A stretch of DNA of 63,183 nucleotides. It comes from Stentor roeselii. Its lineage: Eukaryota; Ciliophora; Heterotrichea; Heterotrichida; Stentoridae. The stretch spans positions 1-63,183 of the forward strand of contig RSEH01000270.1 of the NCBI GenBank assembly GCA_006503475.1, given 5' to 3'. The notes beneath the pieces were generated by a model. That model worked only from the letters and a program-made list of their open reading frames with translations. It was not told where the DNA came from and searched no databases. The number at the start of each line of letters is the position of its first letter. The stretch's first letter is position 1. This document shows positions 19,402 through 30,180 of this stretch, piece after piece. Made by a program: the position numbers and the translations under genes.

Positions 19402-20814
19402 ATGTCAAAGAAAACCGCTTTGGTCAGCGGGAAAGTCCCAAAACCAACAAATTTTTCAAACCAACGTTCAAATCAATACCTTTCCCATTCCGACACCTTT
19501 CTCCCGGCAGCGAGTCCTCCTCAACCAAAAAAGTTCTTCATCAACCTGCAAGACTTAGTGAAAATCGAGGAGATCCTTTCAATACTAATAGAAAAAGTGA
19601 CCCAAAAAGAAAGTGCAAGTGAAGAATGTGAGAACTGGTGGAAAATCACTGATGAAAACTCTATCATTCATATCGACTCACTATTCAAAAAACCGGAAGT
19701 GAGGCAAAGTCTTCGAGAAGCTGTGATACTTGAAGCGGTAGGGGTGACCACTGTTGAGTATCTTGATCATTCAGCACTTGGCAATGACCGCACTCGAAAT
19801 GCACTTATTGAGATGCTTGAAGTGATTCATCAGAATATCTTAGTCCTCATCGATGTCGTCCTTCATCGCCTGCCGAACTCGTATTCGACTAACTCCTGGG
19901 CAGTAAAGCTTCAGACAATAACTTACCAAAAACGAAAGACAAAATGTTCAAAATACGAAAATGTTCATCTTTTACAGCAACAAAACGTGAAAATCAAAGA
20001 AAAAATACAAGAAATGGCTCATGAACATACAAATCCAGGAGCAGTTCTTACGAAATCTGTTAGAAGTCTTTTGTTCTTGATTATTCAAGTTGTTAGAGAA
20101 ATTGAAAATTTTGAAGTTGTTTTGGCGAGGGATAAACTTCGAAATGCGATTTGTGAAGAAATTGAACCGCCTTTGTTGAATACTACTGAGTCGGTTGATT
20201 ATGATGGGGAACTACCCTCGGTCAAGCCGCCTTTTCTGCCTGTGTCGAGAGGACCTGGGTACACCTTGGTACTTGACTTGGATGAGACTTTAGTGCATTA
20301 CTTCGAGTTGGCTGGGGAAGGAAATTTTTTGGTCAGGCCTGGGTGTAAAGAGTTCCTGGAAGAAGCTTGCAAACATTATGAAGTCGTTATTTTTACTGCG
20401 GCGCTTCAGGATTATGCTGATTGGGTACTTGATCAAATTGATCAACCTGGATGTATTTCACATCGGCTTTATAGACAACATGCGATTCCTGCAGGAAATT
20501 ATTATATTAAGGATCTTTCGAGGATTGGAAGGGATATGGCTAAGGTTATTATTGTTGATAATGTTGCGGAAAACTTTCAAATGCAACCTGATAATGGAAT
20601 TTTGATTAGGTCTTGGTTTGATGACCCTCATGATAATGCTCTGCTGGAACTTTTACCCCTTTTGAAAGGTATGATGTAAGTAGAGATCTCGGTTAAGAAG
20701 GTTAGAGATGTTAGGAAAGCACTTCAAAACTTTAGGGATCAGATGTTGAGACTTATTTCTAGAGGAGTACCAAATCCGCATTTGAATTTGCGTTTAGAGG
20801 ATGGATGTCTTTGA
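19402..20814 (+). CDS. FCP1/SCP-type (HAD) phosphatase, larger form
   Basis: Two exons joined over a 15-nt intron (20669-20683) give 465 residues. The N-terminal 270 residues are helical and unrecognised. The catalytic domain has LVLDLDETLVH (DxDxT, about 287-297), FLVRPGCKEFL, VVIFTAALQDYAD, SHRLYRQH, the KDLSRIGRD loop, VIIVDNVAENF and NGILIRSWFDD. It belongs to the CTD small phosphatase/Dullard class acting on phospho-Ser/Thr. The intron interrupts the last helix; splicing adds KKVRDVRKAL and a short tail ending at TGA 20812-20814. ATG 19402 is preceded by TTTAATG. The window contains another intact member (8957-9943) and a possible dead one. Confidence 0.9.
20669..20683 (+). other. 15-nt intron of the larger CTD-type phosphatase
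   Basis: GTATGATGTAAGTAG, phase 1. It restores about 43 C-terminal residues. Confidence 0.88.
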
Positions 20815-20865
20815 GTTTTTGAGTAGTTTACCTAATAGATTATTTTATAATAACTGGAAAATTGT

Positions 20866-21657
20866 CTATCTGAACTTTAAATCATAAGAATCAGGCAGAA
20901 ACTTTTTCTCAACTTCTAACTTCCGCTCAAGATACTTATCAAAATCAATATTTTTCGATATTTTTTTAAGCACTTTTTCCTTTTGAGGGTAGTAATCAGG
21001 TAGCATATCTTTCTCACCAAAAACCCTACTCCTCGCGACCTGTTTATCAAAAGAAGGTCCAGACTTAATCTGCACAGGTGCCGGGTAAAATTCAAACCGT
21101 TTCTCACTTAAATTATGCTTCATCCACAGAAAGTCTCTTGAAAGTTGTTTCTCAAAAGTGAGTCCAATCTTATCTATAGCAATCGGTTTGAGTTTCGCTT
21201 CTGAATGATGATGAATTTTTACTATTTTTTCCAAAGGTTTTCTTTTTACCGTCAGATTTTTCTTGAACTTCACTGTTGGAATGTGCTTGTCTTGTGCTTT
21301 GTAAGAAGGGCTGAAAAGTTCTCTGGATTTTAAAATATTATCCAAATTGGAGTCTTTTGGACTTTTTGGTAATTTTGGACTTTGAGCTACTGAAAATGAC
21401 TCGATTTTTGATTTTTCTTCACTTTTGTAGTCGACAGGTGGACTCGGGTTTAAGGACTTGATTAAAGCTTCTAGAACTGAGATTTTTTTTTTTTTATTTT
21501 GGGACTTTTTGCCTTGGAGTGTTGAAGGGTGATGGCCGAGGATTTGGTCTTTTTCTTTTAGGATTTTGTGTCGGTTTATGCTTGTTTTTCCAGCTTTTGA
21601 GATCAGGTGGTAACCAGATTGGGAAGATCTGGACTCATTCTCATTCTTCACGTACAT
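20866..21657 (-). CDS. Basic protein with FEKQ/FDKQ motifs, unknown function
   Basis: 263 residues, Lys- and Ser-rich and mostly disordered. Three related motifs lie in the C-terminal third, LTFEKQLSRD, PSFDKQVARSR and IDFDKYLERK, each a short phenylalanine-acid-lysine unit followed by a basic helix. Such spaced F-[ED]-K repeats are often short microtubule- or partner-binding motifs, but this is inference. It lies downstream of the FYVE-PIPK gene on the same strand and is convergent with the phosphatase at 20814. Confidence 0.72.
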   Translation of the reverse strand: MYVKNENESRSSQSGYHLISKAGKTSINRHKILKEKDQILGHHPSTLQGKKSQNKKKKISVLEALIKSLNPSPPVDYKSEEKSKIESFSVAQSPKLPKSPKDSNLDNILKSRELFSPSYKAQDKHIPTVKFKKNLTVKRKPLEKIVKIHHHSEAKLKPIAIDKIGLTFEKQLSRDFLWMKHNLSEKRFEFYPAPVQIKSGPSFDKQVARSRVFGEKDMLPDYYPQKEKVLKKISKNIDFDKYLERKLEVEKKFLPDSYDLKFR

Positions 21658-21828
21658 ATAAAGATTAATTTCAAGATGTAATAAATTATTGATCTAAGCT
21701 TAATCGAAATGATCCAAAATAACTTCAATCAAATCTCCCTCCTTAAAAAGACTCTCACCATAAAAACTTAATTCCAATTAAATTTCATTATACCTAAATA
21801 TTAATCCAAAAAGCTATCCCTCCAAAGT

Positions 21829-24800
21829 CTACTCATCCTCCAATTCAATAAAGAAATAATTCGCGATACTTTCACGAAACCTAGTTTTATACGATGCAGG
21901 TGAAGTAATAGTAGGCAAGGCAGTTCCAACAGCTTTTTTATATTTATTTTCAATAACTTTTTCAAGTGTGTACTTCGCAACATAATCAATGATCCCAGCA
22001 GTGATAACATTAGTCCCTTTCCCAATAGCAAGTAAAAGTGAATAGTCAATCACATTATTCTTAGAAAGGAAAAGTGAGTCATTAAAAGCTCCAATTTCAA
22101 TCGCTTTCTTAGCTTCTTTCGAAATCATCAAAGGCAGTCCAGAAAAGTCTTCCAAAAAATTCCTGTCCATTTTAGTTTTCTTTTCCCCAACAGCGACTTG
22201 CCTTCTATGATTAAATGCGCCTTTTAAGTCATAAACCTCGATTTCCTTAGGCATCGTATGACAGATCTGCTCATTCAACAACACCCACTTCGTCTTCGAT
22301 TTTCCTTTAGTATGATTTTTTATATAAATCCTGAAGCACCCTAAAGTTCTCGACATCAAACAAGGCATATCATGAAATTCCGAGTTACAAAAATGTTTAA
22401 AATAATTCGGTGCAAGTTCTTTAAACATCTGAAATTCCTTCTCATCAACAACCTTTAAAATAAACAACCCGTTGTTACTTTTAAAGAAAGAAGCTTTACT
22501 TTTCCCCAGCTGCTGTTTTTCAGACCTAGAACTGAGTAGTCCTTGTACGACTTCCGCATGATTTTTAAAGACCTTGTCTCTAATAATCTGGAATTGTCTT
22601 GGGTAAAAAGCATGCACATTGAAAGTGATATGATTTCCATAAACCGCATTTAAAGAGTCTTTCCCTGCGAGGGTTTTAAAGTAGTCCTCGTCTTGAGTAG
22701 TGAAGTTAATCTGAAAGTGTGCTTCATTATTATGCAGCAGTTCGCTTTCGATCTTATCCAGGTCCTTAGAAGACGGGATGTTATAAAGTACCTGCTCGTA
22801 GTACTCACTGCTGTTGAGAGCGTAAGCGATTACACTCATGTAATCATTTTCCTCGACTGGCATCACTGAGTCGTTTAAGCCGTTGGGCAAGGTGATGTTT
22901 CCTTTTTGAAGAAAAGCGAATTCAGCTTGTGTCAAAATGTCTTCTTTTATATGTTTGTCCAGACGTGAAACTGTTGACTCTCTTCGCAACCGGGTCCCTT
23001 CGTCTTCATTTATAAAAGACGCACTTGGACTTGAACGACGCTCTCCTGAAGACCCCCCGGAACTTGAGACTGTTTCGATGTATGCACGATCTTTACGCTT
23101 TCCTCGAGGTATCACTGGAAAGGACTGGAGAAGGGCTTGTCGAAGTTCTAAAATCTTTAAAAAGATGGTTTTTCGCTTTTGCTCTACTTGAAGGTAAGTT
23201 GAGAATTGATCTGGGGAATAATCAGAAACTTCTTTTAGCAATGCGACGAAACCTTTGTTGACTTTGTCTAAATTTATAGAAAAGTTCTTGATGATGTCAT
23301 CGTAAATTTCACCTTTTTCCTCACCCAGTTCTTTTATTATCTGGTTGCAAGTGTCTCGGTACCTCAAAAGTACTTTTTCTATCAAGGCACTTGCATTATT
23401 CTTTAAATTTAAAAGACAATTTTCCATTGTTTCCTTAAAAAACTTGGACTGATCAGAAGCAACAACAGGAAGTACCTGAAAACAATTATAATTTTCTTGA
23501 AAAATAACGATTTTCAGGTTTTTCACATGAAAAATAAACCTACTGCTTTCGAAAAACCTGTGAGTGCACTTGATTCCCTTGACAAACACCTTCGAGCTCA
23601 TGAAAAAGTTGCAAAGGAACTTAAAAAACGAGTATTCCCAAAAAGAACGTGAAACCTGCGTCGCTGACGAGTCACTTTTCCCGCAATGTTTACAATCACG
23701 AGTCATAAAGATGTCATTTGAAGAATTCGGCAGATTTGACCTGCTAAAAGCGATTTTAATCCTTTGTCGTCCTTTAACGTAGTACAAGGTATGAGCGCCC
23801 CATGATTTTTTACAGTCATTGCATTCCTGGTCAGACTTTTCAGCTGCCATCATGATGAACTCTCCAAGAGTCATATCTTTTTGCTTGTAAAATTCAACTG
23901 AGTTACTTTCTGGCTTCATGCACATCTCGTTTTCAGAGATGACCAGATGTTTAAAAGGCATTTTCATGCACAGCAGGTCGAGAAATGGGTTTGAAATTAT
24001 GTTTAAAGAAAATTCTGATAAAAAAACCTTTTCTAGTCTTGTGTTGCGATATTCTACTAAAAGGGTTCGGATTAGTTGCTTCACTGGTCGCAGGTCGAAG
24101 TTCTTTGGACTGGATAAAAGAATTGTTCCGAATAAGGATGGGTCGTTTAAACCGGTAAAGTGGACTAAAAGGGACTCGCCTTTGCTGTCTTGGAAAAAAG
24201 AATGACATTGGCCTAGGAAGTTCCGCTCGTGATGGATTTGGTCGGTGTTGCTTAAAACTTTACCTTGAGTTGCTCTTGCTATTATTTCCATCACTTTTTT
24301 CTTTACGTTTATTATTGCAGTTATGTTTGACTTTGTTAGTTCGTTTAGAAAGTGCTGAGGTAGACCTTTGTTGCATATTATGATCTTTGGACCGATGCTT
24401 AGAATTTTTTTTAAGGTTATACTGGTCAAAGAGCACTCCTGATCAATCAACTTATCCATAGAAACAAGTACCTTTTCCCCATTATTCCCTTCACTAATTT
24501 CCTTAATCAGTAAAATTTTCGGATTCTGTATTTTTTTACTCATTTTCTTATTCGCCAAATTCTTAGAAAAAGCAACTCCAGGGAAAAAATCAGACAATTT
24601 CAAATCACTCGACAAAATCTTCTGAAATTTGACATACCTTGAAATATCAAGTGTATCCCCTCTAAACTGCAAAGAAGGAAAAACATTTCTAACAGTTTTA
24701 TTGACAACATCAACTACAACCTCAATAAAATCACAAGAAACTCCAAAAACTCCAGCAAGTTCTTCAGTTCTTTTCCTAAGAAAATCTTCAGTCCAGTTAT

Positions 24801-25227
24801 CCAAATGCGAGGCCTTATTAAGTTCATTTAAACTTTGTTCTACTTCATGAGGCACATCATTCGAGAAGGTAAAGACTTTAACTGTTTCAGGTTCTTCATC
24901 AGAACTCGCATTTGACTCTTGTTTCTGATCTCTATGAAAGGAGCTCATCGAAGACGGGGCTTCTGAGGAGCATTGCGCTGTAGCCGTTGAGTTCATTCTT
25001 TTCATCACTAAAGAATCAAAGCACTTTCTACAGATTCTCTTCAAGTACCTTCCCCGAACCACTTCTTTTTTCTTCAGAGTGCACTTGGAGCAGAAGATTC
25101 TGCCACAGTAGCGACAATGATGCCTTCTGCGAAAAGTCGTGAAAGGAACTTCACAATTCATGCATGTTTTCGTACCTGAATCTCGGACCCAGAGTTCTTG
25201 ATTGACTGGAAATATTTCATTTATCAT
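21829..25227 (-). CDS. FYVE-CCT-PIPK lipid kinase (PIKfyve/Fab1-like)
   Basis: The 1132-residue, single-exon protein has an N-terminal FYVE finger (about 8-75: WVRDSGTKTCMNC, RRHHCRYCG, RICRKC) that binds PI3P. The middle region (about 180-420) matches the CCT/TCP1-like GIDD domain. A C-terminal PIP-kinase domain (about 830-1125) has DLKGAFNHR and IDYSLLLAIG, the equivalents of DLKGS and MDYSLL. It should make PI(3,5)P2 on endosomes and the contractile vacuole or lysosome system. It is about half the length of human PIKFYVE and lacks a DEP domain that I can see. Its start is 19 nt from the stop of the upstream STPGR gene. Confidence 0.93.
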   Translation of the reverse strand: MINEIFPVNQELWVRDSGTKTCMNCEVPFTTFRRRHHCRYCGRIFCSKCTLKKKEVVRGRYLKRICRKCFDSLVMKRMNSTATAQCSSEAPSSMSSFHRDQKQESNASSDEEPETVKVFTFSNDVPHEVEQSLNELNKASHLDNWTEDFLRKRTEELAGVFGVSCDFIEVVVDVVNKTVRNVFPSLQFRGDTLDISRYVKFQKILSSDLKLSDFFPGVAFSKNLANKKMSKKIQNPKILLIKEISEGNNGEKVLVSMDKLIDQECSLTSITLKKILSIGPKIIICNKGLPQHFLNELTKSNITAIINVKKKVMEIIARATQGKVLSNTDQIHHERNFLGQCHSFFQDSKGESLLVHFTGLNDPSLFGTILLSSPKNFDLRPVKQLIRTLLVEYRNTRLEKVFLSEFSLNIISNPFLDLLCMKMPFKHLVISENEMCMKPESNSVEFYKQKDMTLGEFIMMAAEKSDQECNDCKKSWGAHTLYYVKGRQRIKIAFSRSNLPNSSNDIFMTRDCKHCGKSDSSATQVSRSFWEYSFFKFLCNFFMSSKVFVKGIKCTHRFFESSRFIFHVKNLKIVIFQENYNCFQVLPVVASDQSKFFKETMENCLLNLKNNASALIEKVLLRYRDTCNQIIKELGEEKGEIYDDIIKNFSINLDKVNKGFVALLKEVSDYSPDQFSTYLQVEQKRKTIFLKILELRQALLQSFPVIPRGKRKDRAYIETVSSSGGSSGERRSSPSASFINEDEGTRLRRESTVSRLDKHIKEDILTQAEFAFLQKGNITLPNGLNDSVMPVEENDYMSVIAYALNSSEYYEQVLYNIPSSKDLDKIESELLHNNEAHFQINFTTQDEDYFKTLAGKDSLNAVYGNHITFNVHAFYPRQFQIIRDKVFKNHAEVVQGLLSSRSEKQQLGKSKASFFKSNNGLFILKVVDEKEFQMFKELAPNYFKHFCNSEFHDMPCLMSRTLGCFRIYIKNHTKGKSKTKWVLLNEQICHTMPKEIEVYDLKGAFNHRRQVAVGEKKTKMDRNFLEDFSGLPLMISKEAKKAIEIGAFNDSLFLSKNNVIDYSLLLAIGKGTNVITAGIIDYVAKYTLEKVIENKYKKAVGTALPTITSPASYKTRFRESIANYFFIELEDE

Positions 25228-25246
25228 TTATTACTACCTGTACAGA

Positions 25247-26644
25247 TTAAATCCATGAAATGTTGTAAGTTCGCTTTACGAAAGAGTTTTTTTCTTTGTA
25301 AGAACCAGGACCGATGAACTCGCCATTCGCACCTGGCTGGATGTAGGACCCGATGCCTGATTTGAAACGAACTTCTGCACCTATTCGAGGACCTGAATTC
25401 ATTTGACCTTCCACGTAGTACTGGCCAGGGTCTGGAGACTGTTGATGCTTGTTTGTTCCGAGCTTTCGGGTGGAGGATAAGTCGAATGAAACGCCTTTGT
25501 AATGTCGAGATTTTTCAGAAATTTCATAGTTGCCTGGACCTGGGACTTTATTTTCACCGATTGAATGAACGTATAAATCGCTTAAATCTCCGAAACGAGC
25601 ACTTTTTAAATTTATTGGAGAGTGTCGTGCTGGAAGTTCTGGAGGGTCGTATGAACCTGGACCGACACTGTCTTCGCTTCGGTCTTTGAACCTGATTTCA
25701 TGCGGAAATTGAAAACCTTCTTTTTTGTTGGAGGAGTAGTTATAACGACCAGGTCCTAAAGGACTCGAAGACACAACTCGATTACAATCCCGTTGCGAAT
25801 GAGAAGCAAAAACCGCATTAGGTAAAATTTTCTGATTAATTTTCCTAGTTTTTTCCGTCCTTTCCTGAATAATTTTCTTAGCAATATCAAACTTCCTCTC
25901 AAGTTTCGACACAAAACATCCAGGTGCAGGTCTAACAACTGCCATATTAGGATTATAAGACCCAGGTCCCGGTGACAAGCTTTTCGAGTCCTTAAACCTT
26001 TCAGTTTTACTAACAACCTGAAAGTTCAAAGAGTTGCTGACATCATTTTCAAGATGATAACACCCAGGCCCTAAATTTTCACTTCCTTGAAACCTGTGAA
26101 ACCCTTTCTGAATCTTCGACTTAGAAAAAAGTGAAGCGGGTTTTCTAGGTTTAACCTTTTCATACTTCGGGTTGTAATCTGCAGGACTAACTTTATTGTT
26201 TTCCCCGTCGTATATCGCCAACTCGTGTCTCTCGAGCAAAGGGATTGAAGCAGGCACTGGGCTTGGGTGGATGCACAATGTTTGAACTAGCTTTTGGTCT
26301 TTTTTGTCTTGGGCTTGTTGGCTGTGGTAGGAACCTGGACCTGGCTTCCATTTGCATTCGTAACTTTGGAATCGAGCCGAACTTGAGTTGAAAGGGTTGC
26401 GGTGAGTTGAGGATGAGGTTACGGATGATGTCATGTAGGCTCCTGGACCGGGAATGTCTTCAAACCTGTTGCTGCTTAAGTCGCTAACGGCACGATCTGA
26501 TCGGTTGAATACGTGGCTTGGCTTGTTTTGAGATGTGGGTGATGAGTAGTAACCTGGACCTGGAATGTCTTTTAGACTTGAAGGGTCAGTTACCCGTTCA
26601 GCTCTACTAAGATTGATCATATTGAACTTTATATTAATATGCAT
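25247..26644 (-). CDS. STPGR (sperm-tail PG-rich/SHIPPO) repeat protein
   Basis: 465 residues from the first ATG, or 457 from the second at 26620 (MINLSRAERV), which I think is the likelier start because the upstream ATG is only 2 nt from the previous gene's stop. About ten repeats carry the PGPGxY motif (IPGPGYY, IPGPGAY, PGPGSY, LGPGCY, LGPGRY, VGPGSYDPP, PGPGNYEI, IGPGSY). Proteins of this family bind microtubules, several as lumenal microtubule inner proteins of axonemes or along cortical microtubules. A ciliary or cortical role is likely. Confidence 0.9.
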   Translation of the reverse strand: MHINIKFNMINLSRAERVTDPSSLKDIPGPGYYSSPTSQNKPSHVFNRSDRAVSDLSSNRFEDIPGPGAYMTSSVTSSSTHRNPFNSSSARFQSYECKWKPGPGSYHSQQAQDKKDQKLVQTLCIHPSPVPASIPLLERHELAIYDGENNKVSPADYNPKYEKVKPRKPASLFSKSKIQKGFHRFQGSENLGPGCYHLENDVSNSLNFQVVSKTERFKDSKSLSPGPGSYNPNMAVVRPAPGCFVSKLERKFDIAKKIIQERTEKTRKINQKILPNAVFASHSQRDCNRVVSSSPLGPGRYNYSSNKKEGFQFPHEIRFKDRSEDSVGPGSYDPPELPARHSPINLKSARFGDLSDLYVHSIGENKVPGPGNYEISEKSRHYKGVSFDLSSTRKLGTNKHQQSPDPGQYYVEGQMNSGPRIGAEVRFKSGIGSYIQPGANGEFIGPGSYKEKNSFVKRTYNISWI

Positions 26645-26646
26645 AA

Positions 26647-27402
26647 CTAAAGTTCTTCTTTGTCATCATTAATAAGACTTTCAGGAGATCTCTTAGGTTT
26701 AGAACTAGTAACATCCTCATCATCCTCTCCAGTAAACTTATTCATGACCTTCTGATACTTTTCCTTCATTTCCCACCAAGTATGAACATTATTCGGTTTC
26801 CTTCCCTTCATCGGTTTAGGCCAAGCACTATCTTCCTTTTTCTTCAAATTCACATTTAACCTTCCAACAGAAGTAAAAGAATAACTGCTTTCCTCCGCAT
26901 TAATCTGAGTATAAAATTCCATTTCCAAACTAAGCCGAATTCTCTGAGTACTTCTTGCACAATTAGCAGTAAAAGTCAATTTACTTTCCGTGATTTGCAC
27001 TTCAGGATTAGTAACTTCCAAACAACCCGGCGAGTCCAACCGATGAGAAAACTTGACATCCAAGAAAATCATTGACGGCGACTGCGCCCATTGATAAGCC
27101 GGAGAAACGACTTGCATTGTTGAGGAATGTTCCAAGGCTGTTATGAACTTTTCTAACTTTCGCTTTAAGGCTAAAGCGTTTACTTTCAGTGATGGGTCGA
27201 TTTGGACTTCTTGCTCCACTGCTTTGATTACGAGTTGAATTCCTGCATCGTACCAGCCTAAATCTTGACAGCTTTTTATGCATCTGAATAAGGTTTACTC
27301 GTTTGTTGGAGAGAAGGAATTTGATGATATTGCAGAGAGAAGAGATTCTTCTGAGTCTAGAGGACAGCTTAGGGATTGAGTCAGAAACAGCAAAAGGAAC
27401 AT
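26647..27402 (-). CDS. ER-lumenal CS-domain (p23-like) protein with C-terminal KEEL
   Basis: A 15-nt intron (27284-27298) joins a first exon encoding a signal peptide (MFLLLFLTQSLSC) to the main frame, giving 246 residues. After a cysteine-containing helical segment comes a CS domain (about 105-200), starting PAYQWAQSP and ending in KKKEDSAWPKPM, the fold of p23, HACD3 and NudC. The C-terminus is acidic and ends DDKEEL. A signal peptide plus KEEL predicts a soluble ER-resident co-chaperone. CS-domain proteins are usually cytosolic, so this location is unusual. The frame upstream offers no ATG without the intron. Confidence 0.85.
27284..27298 (-). other. 15-nt intron of the CS-domain gene
   Basis: GTAAACCTTATTCAG, phase 2. 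It joins the signal-peptide exon to the body of the protein. Confidence 0.87.
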
Positions 27403-28746
27403 TTTTGAATGAATATGGAAAATTACGTGGAAAGATTAGAGGAAGTTTGGGTTTTTTGATTGGATTTGGAGTGGATTAGGGAGTTTGATTTTTTTGGATG
27501 ATTTTTTTTGGGCAGGAGTTGTTTTGATTGTGAATGATGCTTGGATATGGGTAGAGGAGGATTCTTTTTGATGGTTGGGATTTTAATATTTGAAATGTTT
27601 TGACTGGATTTAAATTTTATTTATGAGTTTTTTGGACTTGGATTTAATGAGGATATAGAAGGGTTATTTTGGTGTGATTAGCTGGGCTTTCAATGTAGGA
27701 AATAAAAATATTAAACTGGTTGGAATTTTTTTGGTGATGGAAATAAGATGAAATTTTTATTTATTATTGAGATAAAGAGAAGATATATGTTGAGGATTAG
27801 AGAGCCTTGAGACTTAAGGTAAATTTTAAATAATCTATGAAGGCGATAGAAGGAATTTGGCTAAAATGTATAAAGATTATTGAGAAAAATTCGGATCTAA
27901 GGTTGAAACCATTCTGGTAAAATATATTCCATAAACTCTTCTTATTAGGGTGATAGTGAATTACAGCTTACATATAACCAAAATCCTTTCTATGCATTAT
28001 TCATAAAGATTAATAAATTAAAAAATTTAATTCAAATTTAAATAGGCCATAACTGGCTTACCTATTGTACTAAATATATTATATTCATTATTATCCATAT
28101 GAAATATTTTAATTCTATTCAATCTTAAAAAATTTTGAAAATCAATATAGAAAATTGCATATTTGGTGCATATATATATCAATTTTTGAATATTTAACGA
28201 ACAATTCACAAAAATTTTTGCAACCGTTAAATAATTTTTTTAAATGGATTTAACTGCAGATAATTAGATCGTTATTATCTTTTAAGTTTAATAGATGATT
28301 TTAAAGACCTTCAATTTTAAGATATTTTTGATAGTCAGAAACAATGAAAGAACGAGCTCATAAATTAAAAAGCTACTCAGTACAATCAAAGCTCATCTCA
28401 ATAGCAACGGAATAATAGAGTCAAGAATGAAATGAAAAATTCAATTATATGATATTTAATATTATTACATTAAGTATGAACCGAAAGTATTGAATAATTT
28501 TTTCTATTATCATTCACTTTCAATAATATAAAAAAATCTTAAACTTTTAAACCTTAAAATATAAATCTTTTGACAAACTCAAAAACTATCTTAAAGTTGC
28601 AATATTTTCCTTAAAATCATATCAAATCACTCACAACATAACATCCTTTGAAAAATACTCAACCATCATAAATTAAAAAATCCTCTAAAATCTCATCAAA
28701 CAATCCATAAAAATTCTCTAAACCTATCAATTCTTAAATTAAATAC
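27403..28746. other. Long intergenic region with G/T-rich then C/A-rich edges
   Basis: 27410-27760 is G/T-rich on the + strand. The centre (27800-28600) is ordinary AT-rich sequence. 28630-28746 is C/A-rich on the + strand. No gene, RNA gene or recognisable pseudogene was seen; small open frames here lack conservation. Confidence 0.6.
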
Positions 28747-30030
28747 TCAACACAACAAATTTTTATGAGTCCTGGGGACAGGCATAGTATCTCTAACATT
28801 GCTGAGTCCAGTAATAAAAAGTAAAAGTCTTTCAAATCCAAGTCCAAATCCAGCATGTTGCATAGTTCCATACTTCCTCAACTCAAGGTACCATTTGAGT
28901 TCATTTTTATCAGGCACAACTTTTTCCAAATAATCAAGTCTCTCTTCCCTGACACTTCCACCAACGACTTCCCCGACTCCAGGAATAACAAGATCAAAGT
29001 TATCAGCAAATCCATTATTTTTCTTCATATAAAAAGGTGTGATTTCAGCAGGATAATTTCTAATAATAACAGGCGCTTTGAAATGCTGGTCCTACTTATT
29101 TCCTACCACAAGCCATCTTTCCTCTTCAGTCGAAAGTCCAACCTCATTCTTCCCAGTAAGTCTTTTCGCATCATCATACTTAATAACTTCCCATTTTTTC
29201 CCAATAATTTCCTCAAGTACTTCTTTTTTCCTTTCTAAAATCACTAAATCATTTGAATTATTTTTCAACAAATGAGAAACGGTTTCTTTAATCAAGTCCT
29301 CCGCAAGTCCAAAAGTTTCTTCAAGTGAAAAATGGACCATTTCAGGTTCAACCATCCAGAACTCAGCAAGATGTCTTTGAGTATGAGACTTCTCAGCTCT
29401 GAAAGTCGGTCCAAAAGTATAAATCCTTCCAAGTGAACTTGCGAAAATCTCTCCATGAAGTTGTCCTGAGACAGTTAAAAATGCTTTTTTTCCGAAGAAG
29501 TCTTCAGAGTCTTTGATTTCGAACATTTCTCCAGCCCCTTCGCAGTCATTTCCAGTGATGACTGGAGTGTGAATGTAGTAAAAGCCTGCTTTGATAGTAC
29601 CTTGTCTACGGAAATAATCGTGAATCGCAAAACTTGACTCGGATCGCAGTCGAAGAGAAGCCGCGATTGTTTCTGTTCGAGGGCGAAAATGAACGCAGTC
29701 TCGAAGGTGCTCGAATGAATGGGCTTTCTTTGCGAGAGGATATTCCTTTATGGATTTTACCATGTCGCTTGTACCTAAGGTTATTATTGAGTCACCTTGA
29801 AGCTCTAATGCTTTTGGACCCTGGACTATGCAACCTGATACCTCTATTGAACTACCTGTTACTAGAGAAGGGACTTTTTCTGATGGCATCACGATCTGCA
29901 GTTTACCGGAACCGTCGTCTAACTCGATAAATGTGAACTTTTTTTGACTACGTACTGTGCGAACCCATCCTGAAAGACGAACCGATGTTGAAGGAAGATT
30001 GGCTAAGATAAACCCAATCCTGGTCAACAT
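28747..30030 (-). CDS. Asparaginyl-tRNA synthetase, bacterial/organellar type
   Basis: Two exons joined over a 15-nt intron (29092-29106) give 422 residues. The N-terminal OB-fold anticodon-binding domain (about 15-95, SGWVRTVRSQKKFTFIEL) is followed by a class II core: HFRPRTETIAA, HTPVITGNDCEGAGEMF (motif 2 region precursor), FGPTFRAEKSHTQRHLAEFWMVEPE (given here only as FGPTFRAEKSHT), and motif 3 GFGLGFERLL near the end. Splicing restores ERWLVDQHFKAPVII, matching the family exactly. CVHFRPRTE and NDCEGAGE are typical of bacterial and mitochondrial AsnRS, so it probably serves mitochondria. No clear targeting peptide is present. It ends with TGA at the length expected for the family. Confidence 0.95.
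29092..29106 (-). other. 15-nt intron of the AsnRS gene
   Basis: GTAGGAAATAAGTAG, phase 0. Removal gives ERWLV-DQHFKAPVII, which fits the AsnRS family without a gap. Confidence 0.96.
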
Positions 30031-30180
30031 TTATAAAACATACAAGAATATTCGTCATAAAGATAAGATATACTTGTCTAGATTAAAAGGTATAAAAATT
30101 TAACTTGCAAGAAAAACAATAATAAATAATTACTATCCTTTAAACCTATTTCAATATCAATTATTAAATCACCAATCTAA

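Noticed and set aside
19315-19404. Fusion of the MGNNCC protein with the phosphatase through a 17-nt intron
   Set aside because: The candidate GTCCTAACACTCGCAAG lacks the GTA start and 15-nt length seen in all other introns, and both genes have good start and stop contexts of their own.
28027-28209. 60-codon open frame on the minus strand
   Set aside because: Low-complexity AT-rich translation with no conserved feature.
28747-28749. TGA as a tryptophan codon (Blepharisma-type code)
   Set aside because: Conserved tryptophans are TGG and AsnRS ends at TGA at the expected place; no conserved position needs TGA to be sense.
29029-29106. Two separate genes or a nonsense mutation in AsnRS
   Set aside because: Removal of a 15-nt GTA..TAG segment gives a gapless match to the family.
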